Source of the DNA: Verrucomicrobiota bacterium
GTDB taxonomy: Bacteria; Verrucomicrobiota; Verrucomicrobiia; Limisphaerales; UBA1319
Direction of reading: 5' to 3'
Assembly (NCBI GenBank): GCA_022709905.1
Contig: JAKLHY010000007.1
Coordinates: 62,001-126,000 of the forward strand
Length of the DNA: 64,000 nt
Numbering within the stretch: the first letter of the stretch is position 1; the number at the start of each line of letters is the position of its first letter. The notes under the pieces are model-generated. The model worked only from the letters and a program-made list of their open reading frames with translations. It was not told where the DNA came from and ran no database searches. The position numbers and the translations under genes were made by a program. Of the stretch, positions 55,096-64,000 are shown piece after piece.

Positions 55096-55525
55096 ATCGC
55101 ACTAAAATGTCTGCAATTTCGAACCCGACGCCGGCCTTGGCAATGCTGGTCTACGCCGGATTACAGCGCTTTTCTAGTCTCACTGACGCACCAACAACCG
55201 CGTTCGCCCAAAATATGCAATCCGCTGCATTCGCAATGCATAAAAGATGCATTGCAAAAGCTATGCAGGGTTGTTCTTCCTTTTTATGCGGGGTGTCATC
55301 GGCCCAATAGTTTTTCGTATGTTTCAGATGGAAAATCTGTTATATCTTATTCTGTCCGGAATTGGACAGCACGGCATGGGACCTGCAATGGGCAATACCG
55401 AGGTTTATGGATGGATCATTCAAAGCGATCTCAATGTTGCAGTCACGAGTGAAGTTACTGGTCTTATACAAGAATGTTTGGTATTCGAGTGGGTTGGACC
55501 TGAGCGTGCCTTTGGTTTTGGGCCG
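55096..55525. other. AT-richer gap with a perfect inverted repeat
   Basis: The 430 bp between subunit D and the first glycosyltransferase are visibly lower in GC. GCAATGCAT (55233-55241) and ATGCATTGC (55247-55255) form a 9-bp perfect stem with a five-base loop. Related TGCAA/TGCAT words flank it. A plus-strand frame runs through to the next gene but has no family match before MKILYV. Promoter and regulator sites for the polysaccharide cluster are expected here; no boxes are certain. Confidence 0.45.
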
Positions 55526-56716
55526 ATGAAAATCCTCTATGTCCACGAACGGTTTGGTGCTTTGGCTGGGGCGGAGGCAAACGCGCATATTACGGCCACT
55601 GAACTCGGCAAGCGCGGGCATTCGATGGGCCTGCTGCATGGGCCGAGCACGGGCAAGGGCGAGTCTGCGTGGCAGGGCGCCTTTGCATTCCGAGCCCCGC
55701 TTGGGTCGGGCGACAATGCCGGAGTCGTCGGGAACGCGCTGCTCGATTTTCAACCCGATGCGGTTTATGTGCACAAGATGGCGGATCTGTCTGTCATCGA
55801 GGCTCTGGTGAATAGCGGGCGGCCATTGATTCGCATGGTTCACGATCACGACATCTATTGCATGCGGAGCTACAAGTATAATTATTTCACGCGGGCGATT
55901 TGCACGCGCGCGGCCTCATCCTATTGTATCTTTCCCTGTCTGGCATCGGTCGTGAAGAATACGGGGGTCGGCTTTCCGCTCAAGTGGGTCAGCTACTCGG
56001 AAAAGCAACGCGAGATTGGGCTCAATCAGCGTTTCGACCGCATGGTGGTGGTGACGACCTATATGCGGGACGAATTACTGAGGAATGGTTTTGAGGCGAA
56101 CAGAATTGAAATCCACGCGCCGGTGCCGCGCATGGGCGATCCGAACCTTCGCAGCAGCTTCAGTGATCGCAACCTAATCCTGTATGCCGGTCAGATCATT
56201 CGCGGCAAAGGCGTCGACGTCCTGCTCGAAGCGCTCGCCCGGCTCAAGACGAGATTCGAGTGCGTCATCCTGGGAGATGGCAATCACAAACCCTATTGCG
56301 AAGGGCTCGCCAGCAGGCTCGGCTTGGCCGATCGCGTGAGATTTAAGGGATTTGTTCCGCAGGAGGAACTCAAGAACTACTATCGGGAATGCAGCGTCGT
56401 GGCCCTGAGTTCGGTTTGGCCTGAACCGATTGCCACGATCGGTTTGGAGGTTATGCGCTACGCCCTGCCGGTCGTGGCGTTTGATGCCGGGGGTATCCGG
56501 GATTGGCTGATAGACGGGCAGAACGGATACCGGGTCCGATGGATGGATCGAGACGCCTACGCCACCCGTCTCGACGAACTCCTTAACAATAAGCCGCTCG
56601 CCCGGCAGATGGGTCAAGCCGGACTCAAACTGGTGACCGAACGTTATGATTTTGACGCGTATATTCGCGACCTGGAAACTATGTTTATTCGGGTTGTCGA
56701 GGAAAAGTCCCGCTGA
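55526..56716 (+). CDS. GT4 family glycosyltransferase
   Basis: The ATG at 55526 (MKILYVHERFGALAGAEANA) begins a 396-residue GT-B enzyme. The C-terminal lobe has LYAGQIIRGKGVDVLLEA, VRFKGFVPQEELKNYY and the retaining-GT E-x7-E region around WPEPIATIGLEVMRYALPVVAF. GAGAE near the N-terminus fits a donor-side glycine loop. It probably adds a sugar to a lipid-linked oligosaccharide in the cluster that follows. Acceptor unknown. Confidence 0.88.
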   Translation: MKILYVHERFGALAGAEANAHITATELGKRGHSMGLLHGPSTGKGESAWQGAFAFRAPLGSGDNAGVVGNALLDFQPDAVYVHKMADLSVIEALVNSGRPLIRMVHDHDIYCMRSYKYNYFTRAICTRAASSYCIFPCLASVVKNTGVGFPLKWVSYSEKQREIGLNQRFDRMVVVTTYMRDELLRNGFEANRIEIHAPVPRMGDPNLRSSFSDRNLILYAGQIIRGKGVDVLLEALARLKTRFECVILGDGNHKPYCEGLASRLGLADRVRFKGFVPQEELKNYYRECSVVALSSVWPEPIATIGLEVMRYALPVVAFDAGGIRDWLIDGQNGYRVRWMDRDAYATRLDELLNNKPLARQMGQAGLKLVTERYDFDAYIRDLETMFIRVVEEKSR

Positions 56717-56785
56717 AAGGTTCAGTTTCCAGACCAAATGCTTCACGAGGAACAGCGCGGATTCTAGAATCGCAGAAGCTTAAAA

Positions 56786-57097
56786 ATGACTATGAAAATC
56801 CTTCGCCGTGGCGACTCAACGCTCGAAGTCTGTAGTCTGCAGAAACTGGCGGTCACCAACGCTGTCCTGGTCCGAGACACCGTCCGGGCGGCGCTCAACA
56901 GCTCCATCACCCGGCTCGACATCGACCTTTCTGAAGTTACGTTCATGGACAGCGCCGGTCTCGGAACGTTGATCTCGTTGCGCAAATCCTTGGACACGCA
57001 AAAAGGCACCGTGCGTCTTCTCCATCCCGCACCCAACGTCTGCCAGATTCTTGAGATCACGAGGCTGCGACAAGTCTTTGAGATCATCAATCCCTAA
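56786..57097 (+). CDS. STAS-domain anti-sigma factor antagonist
   Basis: The 103-residue protein is a single STAS domain. LDIDLSEVTFMDSAGLGTLISLRK holds the phosphorylatable Ser56, and the protein ends with LEITRLRQVFEII. STAS proteins of the SpoIIAA type switch partners by phosphorylation, usually with a serine kinase and phosphatase that are not seen here. Its place inside a polysaccharide cluster suggests control of biosynthesis or export, an inference. Confidence 0.9.
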   Translation: MTMKILRRGDSTLEVCSLQKLAVTNAVLVRDTVRAALNSSITRLDIDLSEVTFMDSAGLGTLISLRKSLDTQKGTVRLLHPAPNVCQILEITRLRQVFEIINP

Positions 57098-57154
57098 CCC
57101 GTTTTTCATCCACATCCAACAGCTCCTGAGACCCGCTTCAGCCCCATCCAATCC

Positions 57155-58324
57155 ATGAAATCCATCCTCCCGCTCTTCATCATGATCGACGCGATGGGCT
57201 GGGAAATCCTGCGCCACGATCCGTTCGGAAAAGACTTCGCGCCCACCCGCAAGAGACTGGAATCCGTATTCGGCTACAGCTCCACCTGCGTGCCATCCAT
57301 CCTTTCCGGACGCTGGCCGTTCGAGCATCGGAATTGGTGTTACTTTGTCTACGATCCCCGGCGCTCGCCCTTTGCATCCCTGCGCTGGCTGCGCTGGCTG
57401 CCCACGGCAGTCACCAGCCGGCGGATTTTTCGGCGTTATCTCACCAAGTTCGTAAAGGTCCAACTCGGTTTTCGCGGTTACTTCGACCTCTACAACATTC
57501 CTTTTCGCTTCATTCCTCTTTTTGACTTCACCGAGAAAAAAAGCCCGTTGCAGCCGGGCGGCATGAACCGCGGCCCCAATATCTTCGATTTTCTCACGGA
57601 GCGCGGCATCCCTTATTTCGTGACAGACCCCACCCGGTCTGAGGACCAGAACCGGCTGAATCTCATTGAGGCGATCGAGACTGAAAAGATCGACTTCGCC
57701 TTTCAATACTGGGCTGGCCTCGACGGCCTGCTGCACGGGGTCGGCAACCAGTCCCCGGAAATCCCCGAAAGGCTCCGTTTCTATGAACGCTGGATTGAAG
57801 GCGTTCTCGCCACCGCGAAAGCTCATTATCGCGAGGTGCATCTCTATGTCTTCAGCGACCACGGGATGGCCAACTGCGACGTGCTCTTGGACTTGAAGGC
57901 AAAGATCGACGCCCTCCCCGTTCGCATGGAAAAGGATTACGCCGTGGTCTATGATTCGACCATGGCGCGCTTCTGGTTTTTCAATGATCACGCGCGGCAG
58001 CTCGTGGCCGAAACACTGCAAAAGGTGCCCGAAGGCCGCATCATTTCGGACGAGGAACTGCGGCGCTACAACGCCTTTTTCGAGGATCGTTACTTCGGCG
58101 AGTTGATTTTTCTGGTGAAGGAGGGCGTGCTCATCGTGCCGAGTCACATGGGCGAGCGGCCGATCCGGGCCATGCACGGCTACCACCCCACGGATCCCCA
58201 GAGCTATGCCGCCCTCTGCACGAATCAGCCCGCCATCCCCGAGGATGTCACCCATATTCCCCATCTCTGTCGTCTCATGGAAAAAACGGCTCTCCAGGCC
58301 CGGGAACGAAACGCCATACGATGA
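57155..58324 (+). CDS. Alkaline phosphatase superfamily phosphodiesterase-like protein
   Basis: The 389-residue protein has the type I phosphodiesterase layout: FIMIDAMGWEIL with the first metal-binding Asp, STCVPSILSG with a nucleophile-position Thr or Ser, VFSDHGM and MHGYHP with metal-binding Asp/His. No signal peptide is evident, so a cytoplasmic role on sugar-phosphates or phosphoglycans is possible. It overlaps the next glycosyltransferase as ATGA. Confidence 0.82.
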   Translation: MKSILPLFIMIDAMGWEILRHDPFGKDFAPTRKRLESVFGYSSTCVPSILSGRWPFEHRNWCYFVYDPRRSPFASLRWLRWLPTAVTSRRIFRRYLTKFVKVQLGFRGYFDLYNIPFRFIPLFDFTEKKSPLQPGGMNRGPNIFDFLTERGIPYFVTDPTRSEDQNRLNLIEAIETEKIDFAFQYWAGLDGLLHGVGNQSPEIPERLRFYERWIEGVLATAKAHYREVHLYVFSDHGMANCDVLLDLKAKIDALPVRMEKDYAVVYDSTMARFWFFNDHARQLVAETLQKVPEGRIISDEELRRYNAFFEDRYFGELIFLVKEGVLIVPSHMGERPIRAMHGYHPTDPQSYAALCTNQPAIPEDVTHIPHLCRLMEKTALQARERNAIR

Positions 58325-59604
58325 CCTCCCTTCATCCAGGCCGGATTATTCATGTGCCTCGACGATTCGTGGCCGAGGAATGGGGCGGGACGGAGACCGT
58401 CATCCTCGAGATTTCAAGGCATCAACAACACGCCGGATGGCAGCCGGAGGTCTACACCTCGATGGCGCTAGCGACGGAGCGCCGGGAGACGATCGGAGGG
58501 ATCCCCGTCAGGCGTTTCCCCTACTGCTATCCGTTCTTTGGATTGAGCGCCCAAGATCGGGCGGCCATGGACAAAAAAGGAGGAAACCTGCTCTCGATCT
58601 CCCTATTCAATGCGATGCGGCGGGCGCCCGATGTGCGGCTTTTTCATGCCCATGCGCTGAAGCGTCTCGGAGGCGAGGTCCGCACGGCTGCCCGATGGCA
58701 AAGGAAACCGTTCGTTGTCTCCCTGCATGGCGGGGTGTTCGATGTGCCGACGGCCGAACTCGATGCCATGCTCAAACCCATTGAAAACAAGACCGAATGG
58801 GGCAAGCCGTTTGGCGCGCTCTTCGGTTCCCGCCGCGTGCTCGAAGACGCCGACTTTGTCATCTGTGTCGGGCAGTCCGAGATGGAGAAGGCCCGGCAGG
58901 AACTCACCCACAACCGGCTGGCGTATCTGCCAAACGGGGTGGACTGCGCCAAATTCGCCAGCGCTGACGGCGTGGCGTTCCGTCACAAACACGGCATCTC
59001 CGGCGATGCGTTATTCGTCCTGAATATCAGCCGGATTGACTCGCAAAAGAACCAGTTGCTACTGCTCGAGGGCTTTGCCCGACTCCACACCCGGCAACCG
59101 CACTCGTTTCTTGCCTTGATCGGTCCGGAGACGCAGCCGGCTTACGCGGCGCGACTCCGGGATTTCATTCAGGCCAATCAGCTGGCGGGCTGCGTGAAAT
59201 TGCTGCCGGGCCTGCGCAACGACGACCCGGAACTGGTGCGGGCTTTTCATGCCTGCGATGTCTTTGTGCTGCCCTCGATGCACGAGCCATTCGGCATCGT
59301 CGTCCTGGAAGCCTGGAGCGCCGGCCGAGCCGTCATTGCCAGCCACGTGGGAGGATTGAAAGCCCTCATCCGCGATGGCGAAACCGGATTCTTCATGGAT
59401 CCCAACGCCCGCGACGCCGCGGCGGATCTAGCCGGAAAACTGGAACGATTGATCCGGGAACCGGGCCTGAGGAAAACTCTCGGCGATGCCGGCCGCCACG
59501 AAGCGCAAGGCCGCTACGACTGGTCCCAGGTCGGCCAACAACTGGAACGTCTCTACCAGCAGGCCGAGGAAAATGCGGCCAGGCGATACGGCTCCCGCTC
59601 ATGA
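58321..59604 (+). CDS. GT4 family glycosyltransferase
   Basis: The 427-residue GT-B protein has HVPRRFVAEEWGGTETVI near the N-terminus, PFVVSLHGG, VLNISRIDSQKNQ, and EPFGIVVLEAWSAGRAVIAS as the retaining-GT E-x7-E motif. It begins within the stop of the phosphodiesterase-like gene and ends overlapping the flippase (ATGA). It is one of three GT4 genes in this cluster, each probably adding a different sugar. Confidence 0.9.
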   Translation: MTSLHPGRIIHVPRRFVAEEWGGTETVILEISRHQQHAGWQPEVYTSMALATERRETIGGIPVRRFPYCYPFFGLSAQDRAAMDKKGGNLLSISLFNAMRRAPDVRLFHAHALKRLGGEVRTAARWQRKPFVVSLHGGVFDVPTAELDAMLKPIENKTEWGKPFGALFGSRRVLEDADFVICVGQSEMEKARQELTHNRLAYLPNGVDCAKFASADGVAFRHKHGISGDALFVLNISRIDSQKNQLLLLEGFARLHTRQPHSFLALIGPETQPAYAARLRDFIQANQLAGCVKLLPGLRNDDPELVRAFHACDVFVLPSMHEPFGIVVLEAWSAGRAVIASHVGGLKALIRDGETGFFMDPNARDAAADLAGKLERLIREPGLRKTLGDAGRHEAQGRYDWSQVGQQLERLYQQAEENAARRYGSRS

Positions 59605-61166
59605 CGAACGATCAGATCAAGAGAAACGTGGTCCGAAGCGCTCTCTCCGGTTACGTTCGGCTCGCAGTGCGCATGGGACTCGGGCTGGTCACGTTCCGGC
59701 TGCTCTACCAGGGATTGACCCCGGAACAATTCGGATTCTGGTCGCTCCTGTGGGCGATCTTTGGCTATGGCATTTTGCTCGACTTCGGCTTTGGTTACGC
59801 GGCGCAAAAACGGGTGGCGGAGCTGAGCGTGAAACAGGACTGGCCGCAGTTGGGTCGCGTCCTGAGCACCATCTTCTTCTTCTACCTTCTGGGAGCGATG
59901 ATGGTGGCGGGGCTTGGATGGATGTTCTCCGCACCTCTCATCGATCTCTTCAAGGTCAGCGCCGAGCATCGCGACGAATTCCGTCGCATTCTGATCCTAT
60001 TCCTCGTCGGCATCGGCGCGGCCTTCCCGATGGGCATTTTTCCCGAGGTTTTGCAGGGACAACAGCGCATCACGACCGCGAACAATCTGAGTATTCTGTC
60101 GACTGTCGCCAATTTCATCGCCGTCCTCTGCGTGGTCTGGTTCAAGCTGAGTTTTACGGTGCTGGTGATCCTTTCCATTCTTTGCGTGTTGATCCCGTAC
60201 GCGTGGGCGGCGCGCCTGGCCTTCGATCGCATGCCCGGGGTCAGGCTCCATCCCTCCTTGTTTTCGCGGGCTACCATGCTGGATACGGGGCGGTTCAGTC
60301 TGTTTGCCTACGCCAACACCCTCAGCAATGTGCTTCGCAACAAGGCCGACCAACCTGTCATCAGCTTGATTCTGGGGGTGTCGGCCGTTGCTCCATACCA
60401 GGCCGGCGGCAAAGTCGGCGAGATGTTCGGCCAGGTCACCCGTCAGATTGCCGATGTCCTCTCCCCAACCGCCGCCCATCTTCACGCCAAGGGAGACGCC
60501 GCGGCGCTGCGCGAACTCTTGGTCAATGGCATGCGCTACAGCGTTCTGGCCGCCACACCGCTTTACCTGGTCACCGCCGTTTACATGGATGGCGTGATCC
60601 GGCTCCTCACCGGGGTGAAACATCCCACCGCGGAAATGCTCTGGGCTGGCGAGCTGTTGTTGTTCTGGTATTACTCGCTGGTCATGACGCATTGGGTCTA
60701 CAAGCGCATGTTCATGATGGCCGGAGAGGAAAAACGCATGATGTGGCAGGGGGTGACCGAGGCCGCGGCCAACCTCGCCCTCAGCATTGGGCTCACCCTC
60801 TGGATGCAAAGCATTCTTGGAGTGGCTTGGGGCTCGGTCATTCCCACCGTGCTTCTGGGCTGGGGCCTCTTATGGGGCTGGGCGGCGACCCGGGCCGGAG
60901 TCAGCCGCCGGGCGCTCTTTCAACGCGTCATTCTTCGGAATTGGATCGGCTGCCTTCCGATGGCGGCGGTGGCGGCAGCCCTGCGTTTGCAGCCGTGGTG
61001 GTCAAGTGGCAGCACAACCTGGCTGCTTCTGGCCGAAGGGGGACTGGTTTGCCTCGTGGGACTGGCGGGCATTTGGCAACTCAGTCTGAATATGGTCGAG
61101 CGGGCCAGATTCTCGGCCCACCTGGAAGGAAAGCTTGGCCTGAAACCGAAAGAGAAACCGGCATGA
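59601..61166 (+). CDS. Wzx-type polysaccharide flippase
   Basis: The 521-residue protein has about 12-14 hydrophobic segments and no large loops. NVVRSALSGYVRLAVRMGLGLVTFRLLYQGL and EQFGFWSLLWAIFGYGILLDFGFGYAAQ at the start are typical of MOP-family oligosaccharide-lipid flippases. It would move the lipid-linked unit across the membrane. No Wzy-type polymerase is visible in the window. Both ends overlap neighbours by ATGA. Confidence 0.88.
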   Translation: MTNDQIKRNVVRSALSGYVRLAVRMGLGLVTFRLLYQGLTPEQFGFWSLLWAIFGYGILLDFGFGYAAQKRVAELSVKQDWPQLGRVLSTIFFFYLLGAMMVAGLGWMFSAPLIDLFKVSAEHRDEFRRILILFLVGIGAAFPMGIFPEVLQGQQRITTANNLSILSTVANFIAVLCVVWFKLSFTVLVILSILCVLIPYAWAARLAFDRMPGVRLHPSLFSRATMLDTGRFSLFAYANTLSNVLRNKADQPVISLILGVSAVAPYQAGGKVGEMFGQVTRQIADVLSPTAAHLHAKGDAAALRELLVNGMRYSVLAATPLYLVTAVYMDGVIRLLTGVKHPTAEMLWAGELLLFWYYSLVMTHWVYKRMFMMAGEEKRMMWQGVTEAAANLALSIGLTLWMQSILGVAWGSVIPTVLLGWGLLWGWAATRAGVSRRALFQRVILRNWIGCLPMAAVAAALRLQPWWSSGSTTWLLLAEGGLVCLVGLAGIWQLSLNMVERARFSAHLEGKLGLKPKEKPA

Positions 61167-62356
61167 ACCGCCTGCCGATGCTCTATCTTGACGTGCCGTT
61201 TGAAAATGAATCCGGCGGCGACAAGAACCGAAGCCGGTTCCTTTGGCAGGCCCTTCGCGAGACATGCTCGCCTGATTTGATCCTGATGGGACACCCGCCC
61301 ACGACAGATCACCCGGCCTGGACTCGGTTCGAGCCCCTCGCCCTGTTGCCTCCTTATTGCCCCCCGTTCCCACGTTCGGCATCCATACCGTCCTTCCGAC
61401 CGCAAGACCATCATCAGTTTCAACAATTCCTTCGCGAAAAACAGCATCAGGCCGTGTTTGCCCGTTTTTGCAGCGGGTGGGAACTCTGCCATCGCGCCGC
61501 CGGCCAGATGCCGCACCTTGCCATGGTGATGGACGTGGACATGCTCTCGTCGCGCCTGGCGGCCCTTTCGTGGGCATCGCAACCCTCGTTTCGCCGGCGA
61601 TGGTTTCTGTTCGAGAAATGGAAACTTCGGAATTTCGAGAGGCAATTGTTTCGCGAGCCCTGGCTCTTTTTCTTCACCAATCCTGCCGAACTGGCTGAGG
61701 TGCGGGATCATATCGCGCCGCACTCGGCTCGGGGTGAGTTCGCCCTGCTCCCGAATACCATGCCCCGCTCCCGGGATCTGGAAAACATCCCGCGCAAGCC
61801 CGCCATTCTGTTTTTTGGCAGCATGGATTCCGCGGCGAATATCGATGGCTTCGCCTTTCTTGTGGATCATGTGTTCCCGCTGCTTGAAGAAGATTTGAAA
61901 AACGGGGCTCTGGAAATCCATATTGTCGGAAAGAAACCTCCCGCGCACTTCCATCAGCGTCTTGCGCAGATCGGGACTGATCGGGTGAAAATCAAGGGCG
62001 GTGTGGATTCCATCGAGCGCGCCATCGCGGAATCGCTCTTTGTGTTATTGCCGTTAAGGATTGCGTCGGGCACCCGCACCCGCATTCTCGAAGCCGCCGC
62101 CCAAAGGCGTGCCGTTGTCACGACTCCCATCGGCGCCGAGGGACTCGATCTCGGAGACTCACTGTTGATCGGCAACACAGTCGAAGCGCTGGCCGCGCAC
62201 GTCCGGCGGCTGATCGCCCATCGGGACGAAGCGGATGCGCTCGGCCTGCGTTTGCATCAACGGGCGGTTTCGCTTTATTCCCCTGACAAAGTGGCCGCCG
62301 GCCTGGTGCGCCGGGTGGAGGACTTTGTGAAGCGCAAGAAAGGCAACGCGCCATGA
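61163..62356 (+). CDS. GT4-like glycosyltransferase
   Basis: The 397-residue protein resembles GT4/GT-B sugar transferases: MLYLDVPFENESGGDKNRSRFL at the start, AILFFGSMDSAANIDGFAFLVDHV, then RIASGTRTRILEAAAQRRAVVTTPIGAEGLD, a donor-loop region with Glu in place. The true ATG (61163) overlaps the flippase stop; the same frame is open much further upstream, but that part is an overlap shadow. It is followed by a GT2 with an ATGA overlap. Confidence 0.85.
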   Translation: MNRLPMLYLDVPFENESGGDKNRSRFLWQALRETCSPDLILMGHPPTTDHPAWTRFEPLALLPPYCPPFPRSASIPSFRPQDHHQFQQFLREKQHQAVFARFCSGWELCHRAAGQMPHLAMVMDVDMLSSRLAALSWASQPSFRRRWFLFEKWKLRNFERQLFREPWLFFFTNPAELAEVRDHIAPHSARGEFALLPNTMPRSRDLENIPRKPAILFFGSMDSAANIDGFAFLVDHVFPLLEEDLKNGALEIHIVGKKPPAHFHQRLAQIGTDRVKIKGGVDSIERAIAESLFVLLPLRIASGTRTRILEAAAQRRAVVTTPIGAEGLDLGDSLLIGNTVEALAAHVRRLIAHRDEADALGLRLHQRAVSLYSPDKVAAGLVRRVEDFVKRKKGNAP

Positions 62357-63222
62357 GCGATGCCCCGGTCAGCATCATCATGCGATCCTTCAACGAAGGC
62401 TGGGCGCTGAAGGACACCTTGGCGGCGCTCAAAGCCCAGGATTACCGGCACTGGGAGCTGATCGCCATCGATTCCGGCTCCTCGGATGGCTCGCAGGATC
62501 TGATCCGTTCCGCTCAGCCCCGCCATTTCGTCCAAATCACTCCCCCGGAATACAATCCCAGCCGCGTCATGAACCTCGGCATGCGGCTGGCGGCATCCGA
62601 GTTTGGGATTTTCCTAAATGCCGATGCGACACCCCAGGGGACGGGATGGCTGCGCCCGCTCGTCGAGGCCCTGCTGAATCCGCGTGTGGCGGCCTGTTTC
62701 GGCCGGCAAGTCCCGCGGCCCGATTGCAGAGCGGTGTTCGCGTGCGACTATGATCGCTGCTTCGGTCCTCAGCGCGAGTCGGCGAAATGGGACCACTTCT
62801 TCAGCATGGTCAGCAGCGGTCTCCGCAAAGAGGTGTGGGCTAAACGCGGCTTCCGCGAGGATCTGCAATACGCCGAGGATGACGAATACACGCGTTGGTG
62901 CAAAACCCAGGGCTACGAGATCGCCTACGTGGCGGAATCGGTCGTCATGCACTCGCACAACTACACCCCGCAACAAAGTTTCAAACGCAGCTATGGCGAT
63001 GCGCGCGCCATTGGCAAGGCGTGGACCGGCCAATTCAACGAGTTCAACTGGCTAAAAACCGTCGCCCTCGGCTGGCTTAGCGATCTGCGGCATGACACAC
63101 GCTTCTGTTACCGGGAAAAACGCCTGGGCGAACTGCCTCACGCGGCACGGATCCGCTGGCGGCAGCGCCGCGGCAAACTGGCCGGCTTCAGACAAGGCTG
63201 GAAGGAGGCCCATCCCGAATGA
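62353..63222 (+). CDS. GT2 family glycosyltransferase (rhamnosyltransferase-like)
   Basis: The 289-residue GT-A enzyme has VSIIMRSFNEGWALKDTL, AIDSGSSDGSQDLI, FLNADATPQGTGWL with the metal-binding DxD, and YAEDDEYTRWC. This closely follows inverting GT2 enzymes that add rhamnose or similar sugars. It overlaps both neighbours and completes the run of glycosyltransferases. Confidence 0.9.
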   Translation: MSDAPVSIIMRSFNEGWALKDTLAALKAQDYRHWELIAIDSGSSDGSQDLIRSAQPRHFVQITPPEYNPSRVMNLGMRLAASEFGIFLNADATPQGTGWLRPLVEALLNPRVAACFGRQVPRPDCRAVFACDYDRCFGPQRESAKWDHFFSMVSSGLRKEVWAKRGFREDLQYAEDDEYTRWCKTQGYEIAYVAESVVMHSHNYTPQQSFKRSYGDARAIGKAWTGQFNEFNWLKTVALGWLSDLRHDTRFCYREKRLGELPHAARIRWRQRRGKLAGFRQGWKEAHPE

Positions 63223-64000
63223 CGCCGCGTTTCACCATCGATGGCAGCGAAGCCCTGGAACAACTCATCGCGTCCACGTGCAACCGCGCTCGCGAGGGCG
63301 TCCTATCCGTCGTCCCGGCCGGAAAACTGGATGGGATCCTGCTTGGGGGCGGCTACGGACGGGGCGAAGGCGGTGTTTTACGAACGCCTGAGGGCGACAA
63401 ACCTTACAACGATCTCGAGTTCTACGTCTTCATTCGGGGCAACGCTCTTTTAGTGGAACGTCGATATCGGCGTCCCCTGCACGACCTGGGGGAGCATCTC
63501 TCCCCTTCCGCCGGACTCGAGGTCGAGTTCAAAGTCCTCACGCTGGAGAAACTGAGGCGCAGCGCACCCAGCATGTTCTACTACGATCTTGTGGCCGGCC
63601 ATCGCCGGACCTATGGCGACGATGCCCTTCTGGACGGCTGCGAACATCATCGCAACGCGGAAGCCATTCCCTTGCACGAGGCAACCCGATTACTGTTCAA
63701 CCGCTGCTCGGGCCTGCTATTCTCCCTGGAGCGATTGCGTCGTCCCCGCTTCGGCGCCGACGAGGCCGACTTTGTGGGACGAAATCTGGCGAAAGCCCAA
63801 TTGGCGTTTGGCGACGTGCTGCTCGCAGCCCAGGGACAATACCATTGGAGTTGTCGCACCCGCCATGAGCGGTTGGCCACAATCCATTTCGGTGAGGACC
63901 TGGCATGGGCCGCACCCTTAAAGGGCCATCATGCGACAGGCGTGGAGTTCAAATTGAACCCGATCCGGTCCACCGAATCGCGCGAAACCCTCGCCTCCCG
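63219..64000 (+). CDS. Polymerase-beta-like nucleotidyltransferase protein, 3' end outside window
   Basis: The frame from ATG 63219 stays open to the edge (260 codons). Residues near 43-75 read LLGGGYGRGEGGV, then NDLEFYVFI, which fits the GG/GS-...-DxE/D core of the polymerase-beta nucleotidyltransferase fold. The rest is helical with several Arg/His-rich segments. Such proteins transfer nucleotides to small molecules, sugars or RNA; in this cluster a sugar-related substrate is plausible. ATGA overlap with GT2. Confidence 0.65.
   Translation, partial: MTPRFTIDGSEALEQLIASTCNRAREGVLSVVPAGKLDGILLGGGYGRGEGGVLRTPEGDKPYNDLEFYVFIRGNALLVERRYRRPLHDLGEHLSPSAGLEVEFKVLTLEKLRRSAPSMFYYDLVAGHRRTYGDDALLDGCEHHRNAEAIPLHEATRLLFNRCSGLLFSLERLRRPRFGADEADFVGRNLAKAQLAFGDVLLAAQGQYHWSCRTRHERLATIHFGEDLAWAAPLKGHHATGVEFKLNPIRSTESRETLAS

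Noticed and set aside
59486..61162. Plus-strand frame fused ahead of the glycosyltransferase at 61163
   Set aside because: It overlaps the flippase in another frame, has Arg/His/Gln-rich random-like composition, and the family-like start is the ATG at 61163.
1..64000. tRNA genes, insertion sequences or phage genes
   Set aside because: I saw no clear tRNA cloverleaf, transposase, integrase or phage structural protein in the window; a covariance search for tRNAs would settle it.

Overview
The window is about 64 kb of fairly GC-rich bacterial chromosome. Gene content points to the PVC group, most likely a Verrucomicrobiota-type organism: secreted sulfatases, GH29 and GH38 enzymes, a DUF1080 protein, many twin-arginine signals, a bacterial V-type ATPase and sparse Shine-Dalgarno sequences. 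This is an inference from gene content only. Two genes run off the edges (a giant glycosyltransferase on the left, a nucleotidyltransferase-like gene on the right).

Layout. 1-8.5 kb, minus strand: fliW, csrA, flagellin, a TPR protein, an RGP-like glycosyltransferase and a >=1276-residue protein in which a GT-A domain, a polysaccharide pyruvyl transferase, another GT-A domain and a GT9 domain are fused. This looks like flagellin control plus a candidate flagellin/surface-glycan modification locus. 8.5-20 kb: riboflavin genes (ribBA, ribH), cheW, a rhomboid protease, RNase P RNA, an esterase/aldo-keto reductase pair with Tat signals, a membrane thioredoxin, and a PiT phosphate transporter with its DUF47 partner. 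20-34 kb, minus strand: glycan breakdown, with GH38, an FGGY kinase, a class II aldolase, a class III aminotransferase, GH29 fucosidase, an MFS transporter and the sialic-acid genes nanE, nanM and nanA.

35.4-38.4 kb, plus strand: the most interesting stretch. A small protein, an M43-type zinc metalloprotease ending in eight nonapeptide repeats of the form [ILV]KFx[ED][ED]xPx, and an ATP-grasp ligase resembling the microviridin/graspetide macrocyclases lie in one apparent operon. The repeats carry the Thr/Ser, Lys and Glu/Asp residues that such ligases join, so the tail of the protease is a candidate substrate for side-chain crosslinking.

38.4-45.3 kb, minus strand: a 1283-residue membrane-anchored coiled-coil protein and a double sulfatase fused in one chain. 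45.6-55.1 kb, plus strand: a cytidylate-kinase-like gene and a complete V-type ATPase operon in the order G-C-I-K-F-E-A-B-D. 55.5-64 kb, plus strand: a polysaccharide cluster with three GT4 glycosyltransferases, a GT2, a Wzx-type flippase, a phosphodiesterase-like protein, a STAS protein and a nucleotidyltransferase-like protein, mostly joined by ATGA overlaps.
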